Shown here: positions 48,908 through 58,740 of the stretch, piece by piece
Layout: every line of letters starts with the position of its first letter
Position numbering within the stretch: position 1 is the stretch's first letter
Assembly: GCA_963823215.1 (NCBI GenBank)
Contig: CAWGKT010000004.1
Coordinates: 62,001-126,000, forward strand
Direction: 5' to 3'
Origin: CAIWHR01 sp963823215
Lineage (GTDB): Bacteria; Pseudomonadota; Gammaproteobacteria; Burkholderiales; Casimicrobiaceae
DNA: 64,000 bases
Translations under genes and position numbers: made by a program
The notes under the pieces: model-generated
The model's database searches: none
Told to the model about the DNA's origin: nothing
The model's input: the letters and a program-made list of their open reading frames with translations, nothing else

Positions 48908-50245
48908 TCACCGCAGCCGGTAGGAGAAATTGAATGCGGGCATGCCGGTGGGGGCGGCGACGAGGGGGGGCGCGGGGTGGAGAATCGTGTCGCGACCCTC
49001 CCGGCTGATCACGTCGAGACACGCGCGAGGCAGCGCATGGATGGGTTCGACGCCGCGGCTCGCCACGTACGCGCGCTTGGCTTCGATGTGTTCCGCTAGC
49101 GCGCCACGCAGCCGGAGAAAGTCATTGGCCAGTCCTGCTGTGGACGCCCGGTTGTACTCCCATGCCGCCTTGAAGTGTCCGGCCGCGCCAGCGTGCGGCA
49201 AGAGCACGGGACGCCCGGCCTCGTCCAGCGTGAAAAAGCGCAGCAGGTTGCAGTGATTTCCCGGATCGAGGCGATGCGCGTACATTTCGAGGCCGCGCGA
49301 ACTCGCGAGCAGCGTGTAGGTCGGGTCGGTAATGGAAAAGGCCTTGGCGATGCCCCTCGCCGAATCATCCGGCTGATTGGCAGTGAAGTTCTGCGAATAG
49401 GCGAAAGCGGCCGTTCCACGTAAGAGGTCGCGGCCGGAGTGCGGAAACGCGAGTTTCGCCTCGACACCCAGCAGCGACAGGCACGTCGGCGCGATGTCGA
49501 TCGTGCTCGCCGGCCCGTCGACCGTGCGTGGTACGAGTTCCGGGTCGCGAATCGCGAGCGGCGTCCAGATGATGTCGGTGTACGGTTCCGTGCCGTGGAT
49601 CAGGCCACCCTTGAAGCCATGGGTCCAGGGATCGTCGCCGTGGTCGCCGTAGAGCACGATGGTCGTGTTCTCCAGGAGGTGTTTGCGTTCGAGGATCGCG
49701 CGCATTTCCCCCACCGCGTCATCGGCAACCGCGCAGGCGCGGCGGATCTGGTCCGTGAGGCCGCTGGAGTTCGGCGACAACGCGAGGCTGTGCTCGATGT
49801 GCGTGATGAGATCCCAGACATAGATCGCGAACGGCGCGGCACTGGTCAATTCGTCGAAGCGCTTGAACAGTGTCGGAAAGTCGTTTGTTCCCCATGCCGG
49901 CGGCAGCCCGCCGGTCCAGGACGGAAGCCGGGTCGGCGTCACGTGCTCAAAGCCGTTGAGACAGATCAGGTTCGCGTGGTAGCCGCGCTCGCGCAATATG
50001 GAAAACAGGTTCGGGTTGTTGCCGGCGGGGAGCATGCCTTCGAACACTGACGACGTGTCGTACTCGAAATCGTTGCCGTGAAAGAGGTAGCTGACGACCA
50101 TCAGCGTCGACGTCGCGGACGCGAAGAAATTGTCGAAAACCACCGCCTCGCGCAGCAGGCGCATCGTGTGCGGCAGAACCGACGCGAATGCGGCGAGGCG
50201 TTGCCGGGAGATGCTTTCCAGGTGCAGGACAACGAGGTTTTTCAT
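48908..50245 (-). CDS. Sulfatase-fold (alkaline phosphatase superfamily) hydrolase or transferase without the formylglycine motif
   Basis: 445 residues; ATG 50245 is preferred to an upstream start at 50302. N-terminal metal segment MKNLVVLHLES; where sulfatases have CxPSR this protein has FFASATSTLMVVSY (residues 41-53), so the nucleophile would be Thr or Ser, as in phosphoethanolamine transferases. Metal motif YGDHGDDPWTHGFKGGLIHG and a late SLLGVEAK are typical. There are no membrane helices, unlike LtaS/EptA. First gene of the trio with the nucleotidyltransferase and the kinase; substrate unknown. Confidence 0.75.
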   Translation of the reverse strand: MKNLVVLHLESISRQRLAAFASVLPHTMRLLREAVVFDNFFASATSTLMVVSYLFHGNDFEYDTSSVFEGMLPAGNNPNLFSILRERGYHANLICLNGFEHVTPTRLPSWTGGLPPAWGTNDFPTLFKRFDELTSAAPFAIYVWDLITHIEHSLALSPNSSGLTDQIRRACAVADDAVGEMRAILERKHLLENTTIVLYGDHGDDPWTHGFKGGLIHGTEPYTDIIWTPLAIRDPELVPRTVDGPASTIDIAPTCLSLLGVEAKLAFPHSGRDLLRGTAAFAYSQNFTANQPDDSARGIAKAFSITDPTYTLLASSRGLEMYAHRLDPGNHCNLLRFFTLDEAGRPVLLPHAGAAGHFKAAWEYNRASTAGLANDFLRLRGALAEHIEAKRAYVASRGVEPIHALPRACLDVISREGRDTILHPAPPLVAAPTGMPAFNFSYRLR

Positions 50246-50430
50246 CGCATGCCAGCCCCGGCGGGATTTGCCCGGTGCAGGAACTCGGTCGTGGGGGCGC
50301 AAGTATCGGGAATCGCTTCGCCCGGGTCAACCGACGACCCGCCCCGAAATGCACTCCCAAGGACGGCGTGACGCATTTGGAGCACTCGCGGTCGCAAATC
50401 GCGTGATCTTCGCGTGGCGGCTGGCTAAAC

Positions 50431-50480
50431 TTGGGGACAGACCCCATTTTCGGGGTGTGGGGTCTGCCGCCAAAATGGGG
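50431..50480. repeat. REP-like nested inverted repeats before the second dehydrogenase gene
   Basis: CCCCATTTT (50442-50450) pairs with AAAATGGGG (50472-50480), and CAGACCCC (50438-50445) can alternatively pair with GGGGTCTG (50459-50466). The start TTGGGGACAGAC shares GGGGACAGAC with the repeat at 16787-16822. Located 33-82 bases upstream of the dehydrogenase ATG. Confidence 0.65.
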
Positions 50481-50512
50481 GCGGGCGGTCCAACGATCAG
50501 GGAAACGACAAC

Positions 50513-52972
50513 ATGAAGACGCATGCGCGCGTGGTGGTGATCGGCGGCGGAGTCGTCGGCGTCAGCACTCTCTACCACTTGACCAGGAAAGGCTGGTCCG
50601 ACGTCACGCTGCTCGAACGCACGGAGCTAACGGCGGGGTCGACGTGGCATGCGGCCGGGCTGCTGCCGCTGTTCAACATGAGCTATACGGTCGGCCAGCT
50701 GCACAAGTATTCGGTCGATCTCTACAAGCGCCTGCCGGCGGAGACCGGGCAGGAAGTCGGCTTTCACGTCACCGGAAACCTGCGCCTCGCGACGTCCCGC
50801 GACCGCATGGACGAGTACCTCAAGTACTGCGGCACGGCCAATACCATCGGCGTGCCGTTCCAGATCATCAGTCCCGCCGAGGTGAAGGCGCTGTGGCCGC
50901 TCGTGAACCTGGGCGACGGCGTCGACACGCCGAAGATCGTTGGTGCGCTCTACCATCCTGACGACGGCCACATCGCGCCGGTCGACCTTACGATGGCCCT
51001 GCGCCGCGGCGCGCGCTCGGCCGGCGCCGAGGTCTGCGAGCGGACCGAGGTGCTGGGTGTGGAGCGCACCGCGTCGGGCGAATGGAAGATCGCGACGAAC
51101 CAGGGCGACATCGTCTGCGAGCACGTCGTTTGCGCGACTGGCAACTACGCCCGCGAGACCGGCCGCAAGTTCGGCCTCGACGTGCCGTCCATTCCGGTCG
51201 AGCATCAGTACATCGTCTACGACGAGTCGCCGGAATTGAAGGCCTATCGCGCTGCCGGCGGTCGCGAGCTCGCGGTGTTGCGCGAGTCCGATGCCTCGTA
51301 CTACCTGCGCGAGGAACGCATGGGCTGGATACTCGGCCCCTACGAGAAGGGCGCGCCGGCGCGTTTCGCCGACGGCGTCCCCGCGCATTTCGGCAAGGAG
51401 CTTTTGCCCGGCGACCTCGATCGCCTGCTGCCCGCACGTCGAGGCGGCGATGAAGCGCGTGCCGTGCCTCGAGCACTGCCGGCATCAAGACCATCGTCAA
51501 CGGCCCCATCGCCTACACGCCCGACGGCAGCCCGCTGATCGGTCCGGCGTGGGGCTTGCGCAATGTCTGGCTGAACGAGGGCCACAGCTTCGGCGTCACG
51601 GCCGCCGGCGGCGCCGGCTGGCAGCTCGCGGAGTGGATCGTCGAGGGCGAGCCCGGCATCGACATGCTGGGTGTCGATCCGCGCCGGTTCGGCGCCTACA
51701 CCGGCAAGCGCTACACCGTCCGCAAGAACGAGGAGACCTATCGCAACGTCTTCACGATCCATTATCCGGACGAGGAGCGCGAGGATGCGCGCCCCGCCAA
51801 GACCAGCGCCGTCTACGAAAAGCTGAGCCAGATGGGCGCCGTCTGGGGGCAGCGCTACGGCTGGGAGCGCGCCAACTGGTTCGCGCCACCGGGCGTGCCG
51901 CGCAAGGACGCGTGGAGTTTCCGCCGCAGCAACTATTTCCAGCACGTCGGCGACGAGTGCCGGCGGATGCGCGAGGCCGTGGGCGTGATCGACCTCACGC
52001 CGTTCACGAAGCACGAGGTGACGCGGCCCCGGCGCTGAAGGCTGGCTCGACTCGCTGGTCGCGAACAAGGTCCCGGCCAAGCCGGGCCGCATCGCCCTGT
52101 GTCACGCGCTGACGAAGAACGGCGGGATACGCTCGGAGTTCACGATCACGAAACTCGCCGCGAATCGCTACTACGTCGTCAGCGCCGGCGCGGGCGAGCG
52201 CTTCGACAGCGACTATCTGCACAGGATGCTGCCGGGCGACCGGAGCGTCGAATTGCGCAACGTCACCACGAGCCGCGGCACGTTTGTCGTCGCCGGTCCC
52301 AACGCGCGCGGGGTGCTGGCGCAATTGACCGATGCCCCGCTCGACAACGCGCATTTCCCCTGGTTGAGCGGCCAAGTGATCGAGGTCGGGTTCGCGACCG
52401 ATGTCTATGCGCTGCGCGTGAATTTCATAGGCGAGCTCGGCTGGGAGCTGCACTTTCCGATCGAGTACGCGAACGGCCTCTTCGAGTCCCTCTTCACCGC
52501 CGGCCGCGAATTCGGCATCGGCATGGTCGGCATGCGGGCGATGGAATCGATGCGCATCGAGAAGTCCTACCGGATGTGGGGCTCAGATCTCACGCCCGAG
52601 TACACGCCGTTCGAGGCGGGCCTCGATCGTTTCGTGCGCATGGACAAGGGCGAGTTCATCGGCAAGGCCGCGCTCGAGCGGCAGCTCGGCGCCGGCGTGC
52701 CGCACCGCTTCGTCACGCTCGAAGTGCATGGCGTGACGGACGCCGATCCGCTGGGCAACGAACCATTGTTCGCGCGGGGGACCCTGGTGGGCCGCGCCAC
52801 GGCCGGTTGCTACGGACACGTGCTCGGCAAGAGCCTGGCGCTCGCCTATGTCAAGCCGCAATACGCCGAGAGGGGCGCGGAGATGGAAATCGAGATCCTC
52901 GGCGAGCGCCGGAAGGCTACCGTACTCGGCGAATCCCCTTACGATCCGCAGAGCCGGCGGCTGCGCGGCTAG
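50513..52972 (+). pseudogene. Second dimethylglycine/sarcosine dehydrogenase-like flavoprotein, three frameshifts
   Basis: About 819 residues over four segments. ATG 50513 begins MKTHARVVVIGGGVVGVSTL; STWHAAGLLPLF is the covalent-flavin region. Shifts lie at about 51431-51433 (extra C in LLPHVEAAMK), 51477 (extra T before AGIKTIVNGPI-like bases) and 52024 (extra base in EVTGPGAEGW). The GcvT-like C-terminal domain (FIGELGWELHFPIEYA, MRAMESMRIEKSYRMWG) is complete. All three are single-base insertions, and joined they restore a full-length protein. It is therefore either a recent pseudogene or a consensus error. Same family as 26148-28563 but clearly diverged. Confidence 0.82.
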
Positions 52973-52973
52973 G

Positions 52974-53120
52974 GTGAACAGCCCCCACGCTCACTTTGTG
53001 CGGCATGGCCGCATCCCGCTGCGCGGGACCAGCCTTCGGCTGTCCTGCGGCCTTCGGCCTGGTATTCGCTGCCCCCCGCGGGGGCAGTCAGTGCCCTTCG
53101 GGCGGCCGGGCGGGCACTGA
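52974..53120 (+). repeat. Six-hairpin intergenic repeat, copy C
   Basis: 147 bases starting one base after the dehydrogenase stop codon, in the same sense as copies A and B relative to the gene ahead. The outer stem is CAGTGCCC/GGGCACTG where A and B have CAGCGCCC/GGGCGCTG, a compensatory pair. Loops of the fifth and sixth hairpins differ from copy A while stems are identical. It also separates this gene from convergent ppk2. Confidence 0.85.
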
Positions 53121-53138
53121 CGCCACCCGGCCGGCGCG

Positions 53139-54275
53139 TCAGGCTGCCGGCGCGCTGACTTTTTCGCCGTGCTCGAACACCACCTGCGCGCGGCCCACGA
53201 GCAGCGCGTCGAGCGGGCCGATGCGGTCGGTGTCCTTGCGGGCGTACGGGAGGCTGTGCAGGATGTAGCGCATCGCGTTCAACCGCGCCCGCTTCTTGCA
53301 GTCGGACTTGATCACGGTCCAGGGCGCGTCGGCCGTATCGGTGTAGAAGAACGTCGCCTCCTTCGCCTTCGTGTACGCCTCCCACTTGTCGAGCGAGGCG
53401 AGGTCGATCGGGGACAGCTTCCACTGCTTGAGCGGGTGCGCCTCGCGCTCCTTGAACCGCCGGCGCTGCTCCTTCCGGCTCACGGAGAACCAGAACTTGA
53501 TGAGCCGGATGTTGTTGTGGACCAGCATGCGCTCGAACTCCGGCGTCTGGCGCATGAACTCCAGGTACTCCTGCTGGGTGCAGAAGCCCATGACGCTCTC
53601 GACGCCGGCGCGGTTGTACCACGAGCGATCGAACATGACGATCTCGCCGGCGGTCGGCAGGTGGCGCACGTAGCGCTGGAAATACCACTCGCCGCGCTCC
53701 GCGTCCGTCGGCTTCTCGAGGGCGACGACGCGCGCGCCCCGGGGGTTCAGGTGCTCCATGAAGCGCTTGATGGTGCCGCCCTTGCCGGCGGCGTCGCGGC
53801 CTTCGAACAGGATCACGATCTTCTCGCCGGATTCCTTGACCCACGCCTGCAGCTTAAGCAGTTCGACCTGCAACCGGTACTTGTGCCGCTCGTAGCTCTT
53901 GCGCGACATCAGGTTCCGGTACGGATATCCGCCGGAGCGCCAATCGTCGGCAAGCTCGTCGTCCGCGGTCTCCGGCAATTCGCGCGCGAGCGCCAGCTGC
54001 TTCTTCAGCACCAGTTTCATCAGCAGCGCGGCTTCGACCGGCGAGCGCCCGGCCAGAATGTCCTCGAGCGCGTTCACCTGCGCCTCGCGCGCCGTCTCGA
54101 TGCTCTCGTTCACGGCGTAATTTTCGACCGCTTCTGCGCTTGTCGTCGGGCCGATGTCGCCCGCCGAGGCGGGACGCGGGCGGGGGCTGTGAGGCGGGCC
54201 GGCCGGCGGGGTGGCTGCGGGTTTGGCAGCGGAATTGGCGGTGGAATCCACGACCGTCAGTCGTTTGGCGGGCAT
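53139..54275 (-). CDS. ppk2: Polyphosphate kinase 2 (PPK2)
   Basis: 378 residues; ATG 54275 with AAGGA. A Pro/Ala-rich N-terminal 50 residues precede the PPK2 domain: Walker A EGRDAAGKGGTIKR, RYVRHLPTAGEIVMFDRSWY, FWFSVSRKEQRRRFKER. It uses polyphosphate to phosphorylate nucleoside diphosphates, or the reverse. Divergent from the spermidine-synthase-like pair. Confidence 0.93.
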   Translation of the reverse strand: MPAKRLTVVDSTANSAAKPAATPPAGPPHSPRPRPASAGDIGPTTSAEAVENYAVNESIETAREAQVNALEDILAGRSPVEAALLMKLVLKKQLALARELPETADDELADDWRSGGYPYRNLMSRKSYERHKYRLQVELLKLQAWVKESGEKIVILFEGRDAAGKGGTIKRFMEHLNPRGARVVALEKPTDAERGEWYFQRYVRHLPTAGEIVMFDRSWYNRAGVESVMGFCTQQEYLEFMRQTPEFERMLVHNNIRLIKFWFSVSRKEQRRRFKEREAHPLKQWKLSPIDLASLDKWEAYTKAKEATFFYTDTADAPWTVIKSDCKKRARLNAMRYILHSLPYARKDTDRIGPLDALLVGRAQVVFEHGEKVSAPAA

Positions 54276-54390
54276 TGGCAGGTCCTTTGTCGTTGCGTTG
54301 CGAATCGGCATTGTGCCGGCCAATGGTACCAATGGATGGGGCCGCATGGTACGTTTGCGATTTCGGTTCCCATTTCGCAATCGTCGGCAA

Positions 54391-55008
54391 ATGCAGGCAG
54401 CGCAACTGGATGGCACAAGAAAGGCGATCGTCTTTGCCCTGGCCGGCTGGTCGGGGTTCTTCGTCATGGGAATCGAGCTCCTGAGCGGGCGCATTCTCGC
54501 CCCGAGCTTCGGCAACAGCATCTACGTCTGGGGCGCCGTGATCACGGTCTTCATGCTGGCCCTGGCAGTAGGGTATCTTCTGGGCGGACACTATTCGGTC
54601 TTCTCGCCCAGCCTCCGGCGCCTCGGGGCATTGCTTATCGCGGCCGGCCTGGCAACGATTCCGGTGGTGCTGTTCGGCGATTCCGCGCTCGACTGGATAT
54701 TCGACCGCATCAATGATCCTCGCTACGGCTCGCTCCTCGCCTCGTCGCTGCTGTTCTTCGTGCCGACGGCAATTTCCGGCGCCGTGTCGCCGTACGCGGT
54801 TCGCTTGCTCGTCTCCAGCCTTCACGGCAGCGGCAAATCGGCCGGCTCGCTCTATTTCGTTTCGACCTTCGGCAGCGCGGCGGGCACGATACTCACGTCG
54901 TTCTACCTCGTCCTGCTGTTCGATGTGAACGCGATCCTGCTTGGAATGATGGCGGTCTCGGTCGTCCTCGGACTCGGCGCCGTCCTGTGCGGCGAGCCGC
55001 GGCGATGA
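54391..55008 (+). CDS. Membrane half of a spermidine-synthase-like system
   Basis: 205 residues from ATG 54391; ATG 54346 is an in-frame alternative. Six or seven membrane helices: FVMGIELLSGRILAPSFGNS, then SIYVWGAVITVFMLALAVGY. This is the membrane N-terminal domain usually fused to a spermidine-synthase domain. Here a stop (TGA) overlaps the start of the next gene (ATGA), so the fusion is split into two proteins. Confidence 0.75.
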   Translation: MQAAQLDGTRKAIVFALAGWSGFFVMGIELLSGRILAPSFGNSIYVWGAVITVFMLALAVGYLLGGHYSVFSPSLRRLGALLIAAGLATIPVVLFGDSALDWIFDRINDPRYGSLLASSLLFFVPTAISGAVSPYAVRLLVSSLHGSGKSAGSLYFVSTFGSAAGTILTSFYLVLLFDVNAILLGMMAVSVVLGLGAVLCGEPRR

Positions 55009-55892
55009 AGGCCGGTGGCGTCTTCGCGCTGGCGTTCGCGGGCCTGCTCGCCGCCGCCGCAATGCCGGTCGGCGCAAGGGAGTTGCATACCGAGCGGTCC
55101 CTGTACCGCAATATCGTCGTCTACGATGAAGACGGGCTTCGCTGCATGAAGTTCGGGCGACATGCGACCGGCCGGCAGACCTGCATGCTGCTTGCGGATC
55201 GCGACCGGCTCGTCTTCGACTACACGCGGATGATGATGGCCGCGCTGTACCTCAACCCGTCGCCACAGCGCGTGCTGATCATCGGGCTCGGTGGCGGCAC
55301 GTTGCCCGGCGCGCTGCAGAAGATCCTGCCCGCAGCGCGAATCGACGCCGTCGAAATCGATCCGGCCGTGGTGCGCGTGGCTGGAAGGTACTTCGGGTTC
55401 GCGCCCGGCCGGCAGACCGCGGTGTTCGAGGAGGACGGACGCGTGTTCGTCAAGCGCATGCAGAAGCAGCAGATCCGGTACGATCTGGTGCTGCTCGATG
55501 CGTTCGACCACGACTACATTCCCGAGCATCTGCTGACGCGTGAATTCCTGCTCGAAGCAAGGAGCATCCTGACCGCGGAAGGAGTGCTGGCCGCGAACAC
55601 GTTTGCGACCAGCCGGCTGTACCAATTCGAGTCGGCGACCTACTTCAGCGCCTTCGGCGATTTCTACCGTCTGAAATCCGGCAACCGGGTGATCCTGGCA
55701 CGCCCCGGAGGGTTGCCGGGCCGCGAAGAGCTGGCGCGCAATGCGGCGATGCTGGAAGACAGGCTCGCGCCGTTCGGGGTCGGCAGGCAATGGCTGTTGC
55801 CGCTCATCGAGGTCGAGTCCGGCTGGCCGCCGGGCACACGCGTACTCACCGACCAGTACTCGCCGTCGAACCTGCTGAACGTGTCCAATTGA
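55005..55892 (+). CDS. Spermidine-synthase-fold protein with N-terminal signal or anchor
   Basis: 295 residues. An N-terminal hydrophobic segment ends VGARE, a plausible signal peptide. The methyltransferase-like fold has IGLGGGTLPGAL, DAVEIDPAVVRVA and LLDAFDHDYIPEHLLTREFL as in polyamine aminopropyltransferases. Export of such a domain would be unusual, so a membrane anchor holding it near the upstream protein is an alternative. Substrate unknown. Confidence 0.75.
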   Translation: MKAGGVFALAFAGLLAAAAMPVGARELHTERSLYRNIVVYDEDGLRCMKFGRHATGRQTCMLLADRDRLVFDYTRMMMAALYLNPSPQRVLIIGLGGGTLPGALQKILPAARIDAVEIDPAVVRVAGRYFGFAPGRQTAVFEEDGRVFVKRMQKQQIRYDLVLLDAFDHDYIPEHLLTREFLLEARSILTAEGVLAANTFATSRLYQFESATYFSAFGDFYRLKSGNRVILARPGGLPGREELARNAAMLEDRLAPFGVGRQWLLPLIEVESGWPPGTRVLTDQYSPSNLLNVSN

Positions 55893-55911
55893 CTCCAAGC
55901 CCGCCCAGACC

Positions 55912-58707
55912 ATGATCACGAAGCTCTTTTCCCGTTCGGCGCTGCACGAGCATCCGGATCCTGCGCAGCGCGCGCAGGGCGTGGCAGCGCTGCCGCCGGA
56001 TTCCGGCGAGCTTGCGCAGCTGATCGCCGCAGACCCCGCGCCGGAGGTCCGCGTGGCCGCCGCGAATCGATGCACCGACCTTCCGGCGCTCGCCAGTGCG
56101 TGGGCAGCCGAATCGGATCCGGCCGTCCGGGCTGCGCTCGCGGCGGCACTCGGTAACGTGCTTTCGGCTACGACGGACAACGCGGGCGCTGTGGAGTTGC
56201 TCGAGGCGGACCACTGCACCGACGCGATTCGCGCCGATGTGGCGCGCCGCGCGCCCGACGCCGAACGGCGCCGCGTCGCCATGGCGGGCATTCGCGATGA
56301 GGACCGGTTGGTCGAGCTGGCGCTCGGCGCCGAGCGCGCCGAACTGCGCTTGGACGCGGCGGAGCACGTGCATTCGGCGGAAGGCCTGCGCAGGCTCGCC
56401 AGCGCGGCGAAGGACAAGGACCGCGGCGTTACCCGGCTCGCCCGGCAGCGCCTCGCGGCGATCGCGGAGCGCGCGGGGCAGGCGTCCGAGGCCGATGCCA
56501 TTGTCGAGCAGCTGCAGGCGCTGACGGCCAAGCCTGGCCCGATTCTCACCGCGGCGGTCGAGATCGATCGGCGCTGGCAGGCGCTCGACATGACCGGCGA
56601 CGCCGAACGCCGCGCCCGCTGGGACGCGGCCCGGCAGGCGCTGCAGGCGCGCTTCGACCGCGAGCAGGACGAGCAGCGGGCGCGCTCGCAGTTCGAGCGC
56701 AGGCTGCGCGAATGGATGGAGGCTCTGCAGCCACCCGCCGCGATGGACGCGCTTGCCGGGCTGCACGTGGAGCTGGCCGCGCTGCGCGAGGCGGCACAGG
56801 GGCACAACGACGGCGCGGCGCTCGAGGTGCTGGCCAAGGCCGGGGAGCGCCTCGCGGCCTGGGAGCGTGAGCACCATGCGCTCGAGGGCGCCGAGGCGCT
56901 GGTCGTCGAAGCCGAGCAGCTCGCCGCCGGCACGTCCATCGACCACGCGAATCTGCCCGATCGCTGGCAGGCGCTGGACCGCGCGATCCGGAGTCCGGCG
57001 CTGACGCAGCGTTTCGAGTCCGCGCTGATCGTGATCGAGCAGCGCCGGCTCGCGCAGATCCAGGCGGCGCAGCAGCAGGCGAACGCGGCGCGGCAGCACG
57101 TGCACGGCCTGCTGCATGTCGCCGAGCAGGCGCTGGCCGCGGGGCAATTGCACGCGGCGCGCGCCGCCGCGGACGAGATCAAGGCCGTGAAGGCCGGCGT
57201 CGGCATGTTGCCGAAACCGACGGTGCAACGGTTGAGCCGCCTCGTCCAGCAGCTAACGGAGCTCGAGCGCTGGGAAACCTTCGGTCAGCGCCAGGCCCGC
57301 GTGCAGCTCTGCGAGCGCGCCGAAGCCCTGGCCACACAGACCATGGATGCGTCGAGGCTTGCGCTCGAGGTGCAGAAATTGCGCGGCGAGTGGAAGGCTC
57401 TCGACGAGCAGCATGCGGGGGTTCCGAAATCGGTCTGGGAGCGCTTCGACGGCGCGTGTGAGAAGGCGTATGCGCCCGCGGCCCGGCATTTCGCGGAGAT
57501 GGCCGCGCTGCGCAAGGAGGCACGCCGGCAGCGCGAGGAATTCATCGCTGCCGCTGCGGCGCATGCGCCGACCCTGCTCACCGAGCCGCGCGACTGGCGT
57601 GCGATCGAACGATGGCTGCGCGAAACCGACCGCACCTGGCGCGAAGGCAACCTGGGCAGCGTCGAGCCGGGCGCGTGGAAGAAGCTCGACGCGCGGCTGA
57701 AGGCCGCGCTCGGCCCGGTGCGCGACGCACTGGCCGGAGCACGCGATGCGGCCAAGGCCGCGCGCAAGACATTGATCGCGGAGGCCACCGCACTCGTGGG
57801 CAAAGCGATGGACCGCGACGCGCCATCACAGGTGAAGGCGATCCAGGCGCGCTGGCAGGAGAACGCCAAGGCGATGCCGCTCGCGCAGCGCGACGAGCGC
57901 GCCCTGTGGGAAGAGCTGCGCGCGGCGTGCGACGCCGTGTTCGAGGCGCGCCACGCCAGGCGCAAGGAAGAGGACGACCGCCGGCAGACTGGCCGGCGCG
58001 CGCTGGAGGAAACCTGCGAACAGCTCGAGCAACTGGCGCACCGTGCGGACGGCGACGAGCAGGAGGTCCGCCGCGCATTGCGCGAGGCGCAGGAGCAATG
58101 GAAGCAGCGGGTCGGACGATCCGACGTGCCGCCCGGACTCGAATCGCGGTTTCGCAATGCCACGCGCGCGGTGGAGACGATGGTGTCGGCGCGCGCCCGC
58201 TCGCGCGAGGCCGCCGTGTGGCAGACCCTCGCGGCGAAAGAGCAGCTGTGCGAAGAACTCGATCGCCTCATCGGATCGAGCATCGCGGCGGAGGCCGCGG
58301 CGACCCAGGCGTCGTCGACAACCGAACGCTGGGCCGCGTTGCCGGCGGTGGTCCCGGGCTGGGAAAAGAAGCTCCTCGCACGGCGCGATGCCGCGCTGCG
58401 TGCGCTGGCGGACCCTGCCGCGTCGGGCGTGTACGCGAAGCGGATCGAGCAGGGCAAGGCCTCGCGGCACGACGCCCTGCTCGAGCTCGAAATGCTGTTG
58501 AAGCTGGACAGCCCGCCTGAGCTTCAGGCGCAGCGGCTCGCGCTCCAGGTCAGGCAACTGAAGGAACGCTTCAGCAGCGCGGCGACCGGCGGCGCCAAGA
58601 CGCCGAACGACCTCCTGGTCGCGTGGTGCGCCGAGCCGGGGGTGGCGGATCCGCAGGACAGGCAGCGCTGCGAGCGCATCTTCTCGGCCATGGAACGGGT
58701 GCGCTGA
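55912..58707 (+). CDS. DUF349 coiled-coil protein
   Basis: 931 residues, highly charged, Ala/Arg/Glu-rich and helical. Repeated blocks such as LRGEWKALDEQHAGVPKSVW, REGNLGSVEPGAWKKLDARL and ALREAQEQWKQRVGRSDVPP are DUF349 repeats; a HEAT-like N-terminal segment (AVTRLARQRLAAIAE-like) precedes them. Cytosolic; function unknown. Starts 19 bases after the spermidine-synthase-like gene. Confidence 0.85.
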   Translation: MITKLFSRSALHEHPDPAQRAQGVAALPPDSGELAQLIAADPAPEVRVAAANRCTDLPALASAWAAESDPAVRAALAAALGNVLSATTDNAGAVELLEADHCTDAIRADVARRAPDAERRRVAMAGIRDEDRLVELALGAERAELRLDAAEHVHSAEGLRRLASAAKDKDRGVTRLARQRLAAIAERAGQASEADAIVEQLQALTAKPGPILTAAVEIDRRWQALDMTGDAERRARWDAARQALQARFDREQDEQRARSQFERRLREWMEALQPPAAMDALAGLHVELAALREAAQGHNDGAALEVLAKAGERLAAWEREHHALEGAEALVVEAEQLAAGTSIDHANLPDRWQALDRAIRSPALTQRFESALIVIEQRRLAQIQAAQQQANAARQHVHGLLHVAEQALAAGQLHAARAAADEIKAVKAGVGMLPKPTVQRLSRLVQQLTELERWETFGQRQARVQLCERAEALATQTMDASRLALEVQKLRGEWKALDEQHAGVPKSVWERFDGACEKAYAPAARHFAEMAALRKEARRQREEFIAAAAAHAPTLLTEPRDWRAIERWLRETDRTWREGNLGSVEPGAWKKLDARLKAALGPVRDALAGARDAAKAARKTLIAEATALVGKAMDRDAPSQVKAIQARWQENAKAMPLAQRDERALWEELRAACDAVFEARHARRKEEDDRRQTGRRALEETCEQLEQLAHRADGDEQEVRRALREAQEQWKQRVGRSDVPPGLESRFRNATRAVETMVSARARSREAAVWQTLAAKEQLCEELDRLIGSSIAAEAAATQASSTTERWAALPAVVPGWEKKLLARRDAALRALADPAASGVYAKRIEQGKASRHDALLELEMLLKLDSPPELQAQRLALQVRQLKERFSSAATGGAKTPNDLLVAWCAEPGVADPQDRQRCERIFSAMERVR

Positions 58708-58740
58708 GATTTCGGTGCGGACGCCGTGGCGCCCCCCCGC

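Noticed and set aside
50513..52972. Programmed ribosomal frameshifting in the second dehydrogenase gene
   Set aside because: There are three separate shifts without slippery sequences and similar shifts in unrelated genes; error or decay explains them better.
54903..57206. 767-residue minus-strand open frame
   Set aside because: Antisense to the spermidine-synthase-like and DUF349 genes; the Ser/Ala/Arg-rich translation is typical of a shadow frame.
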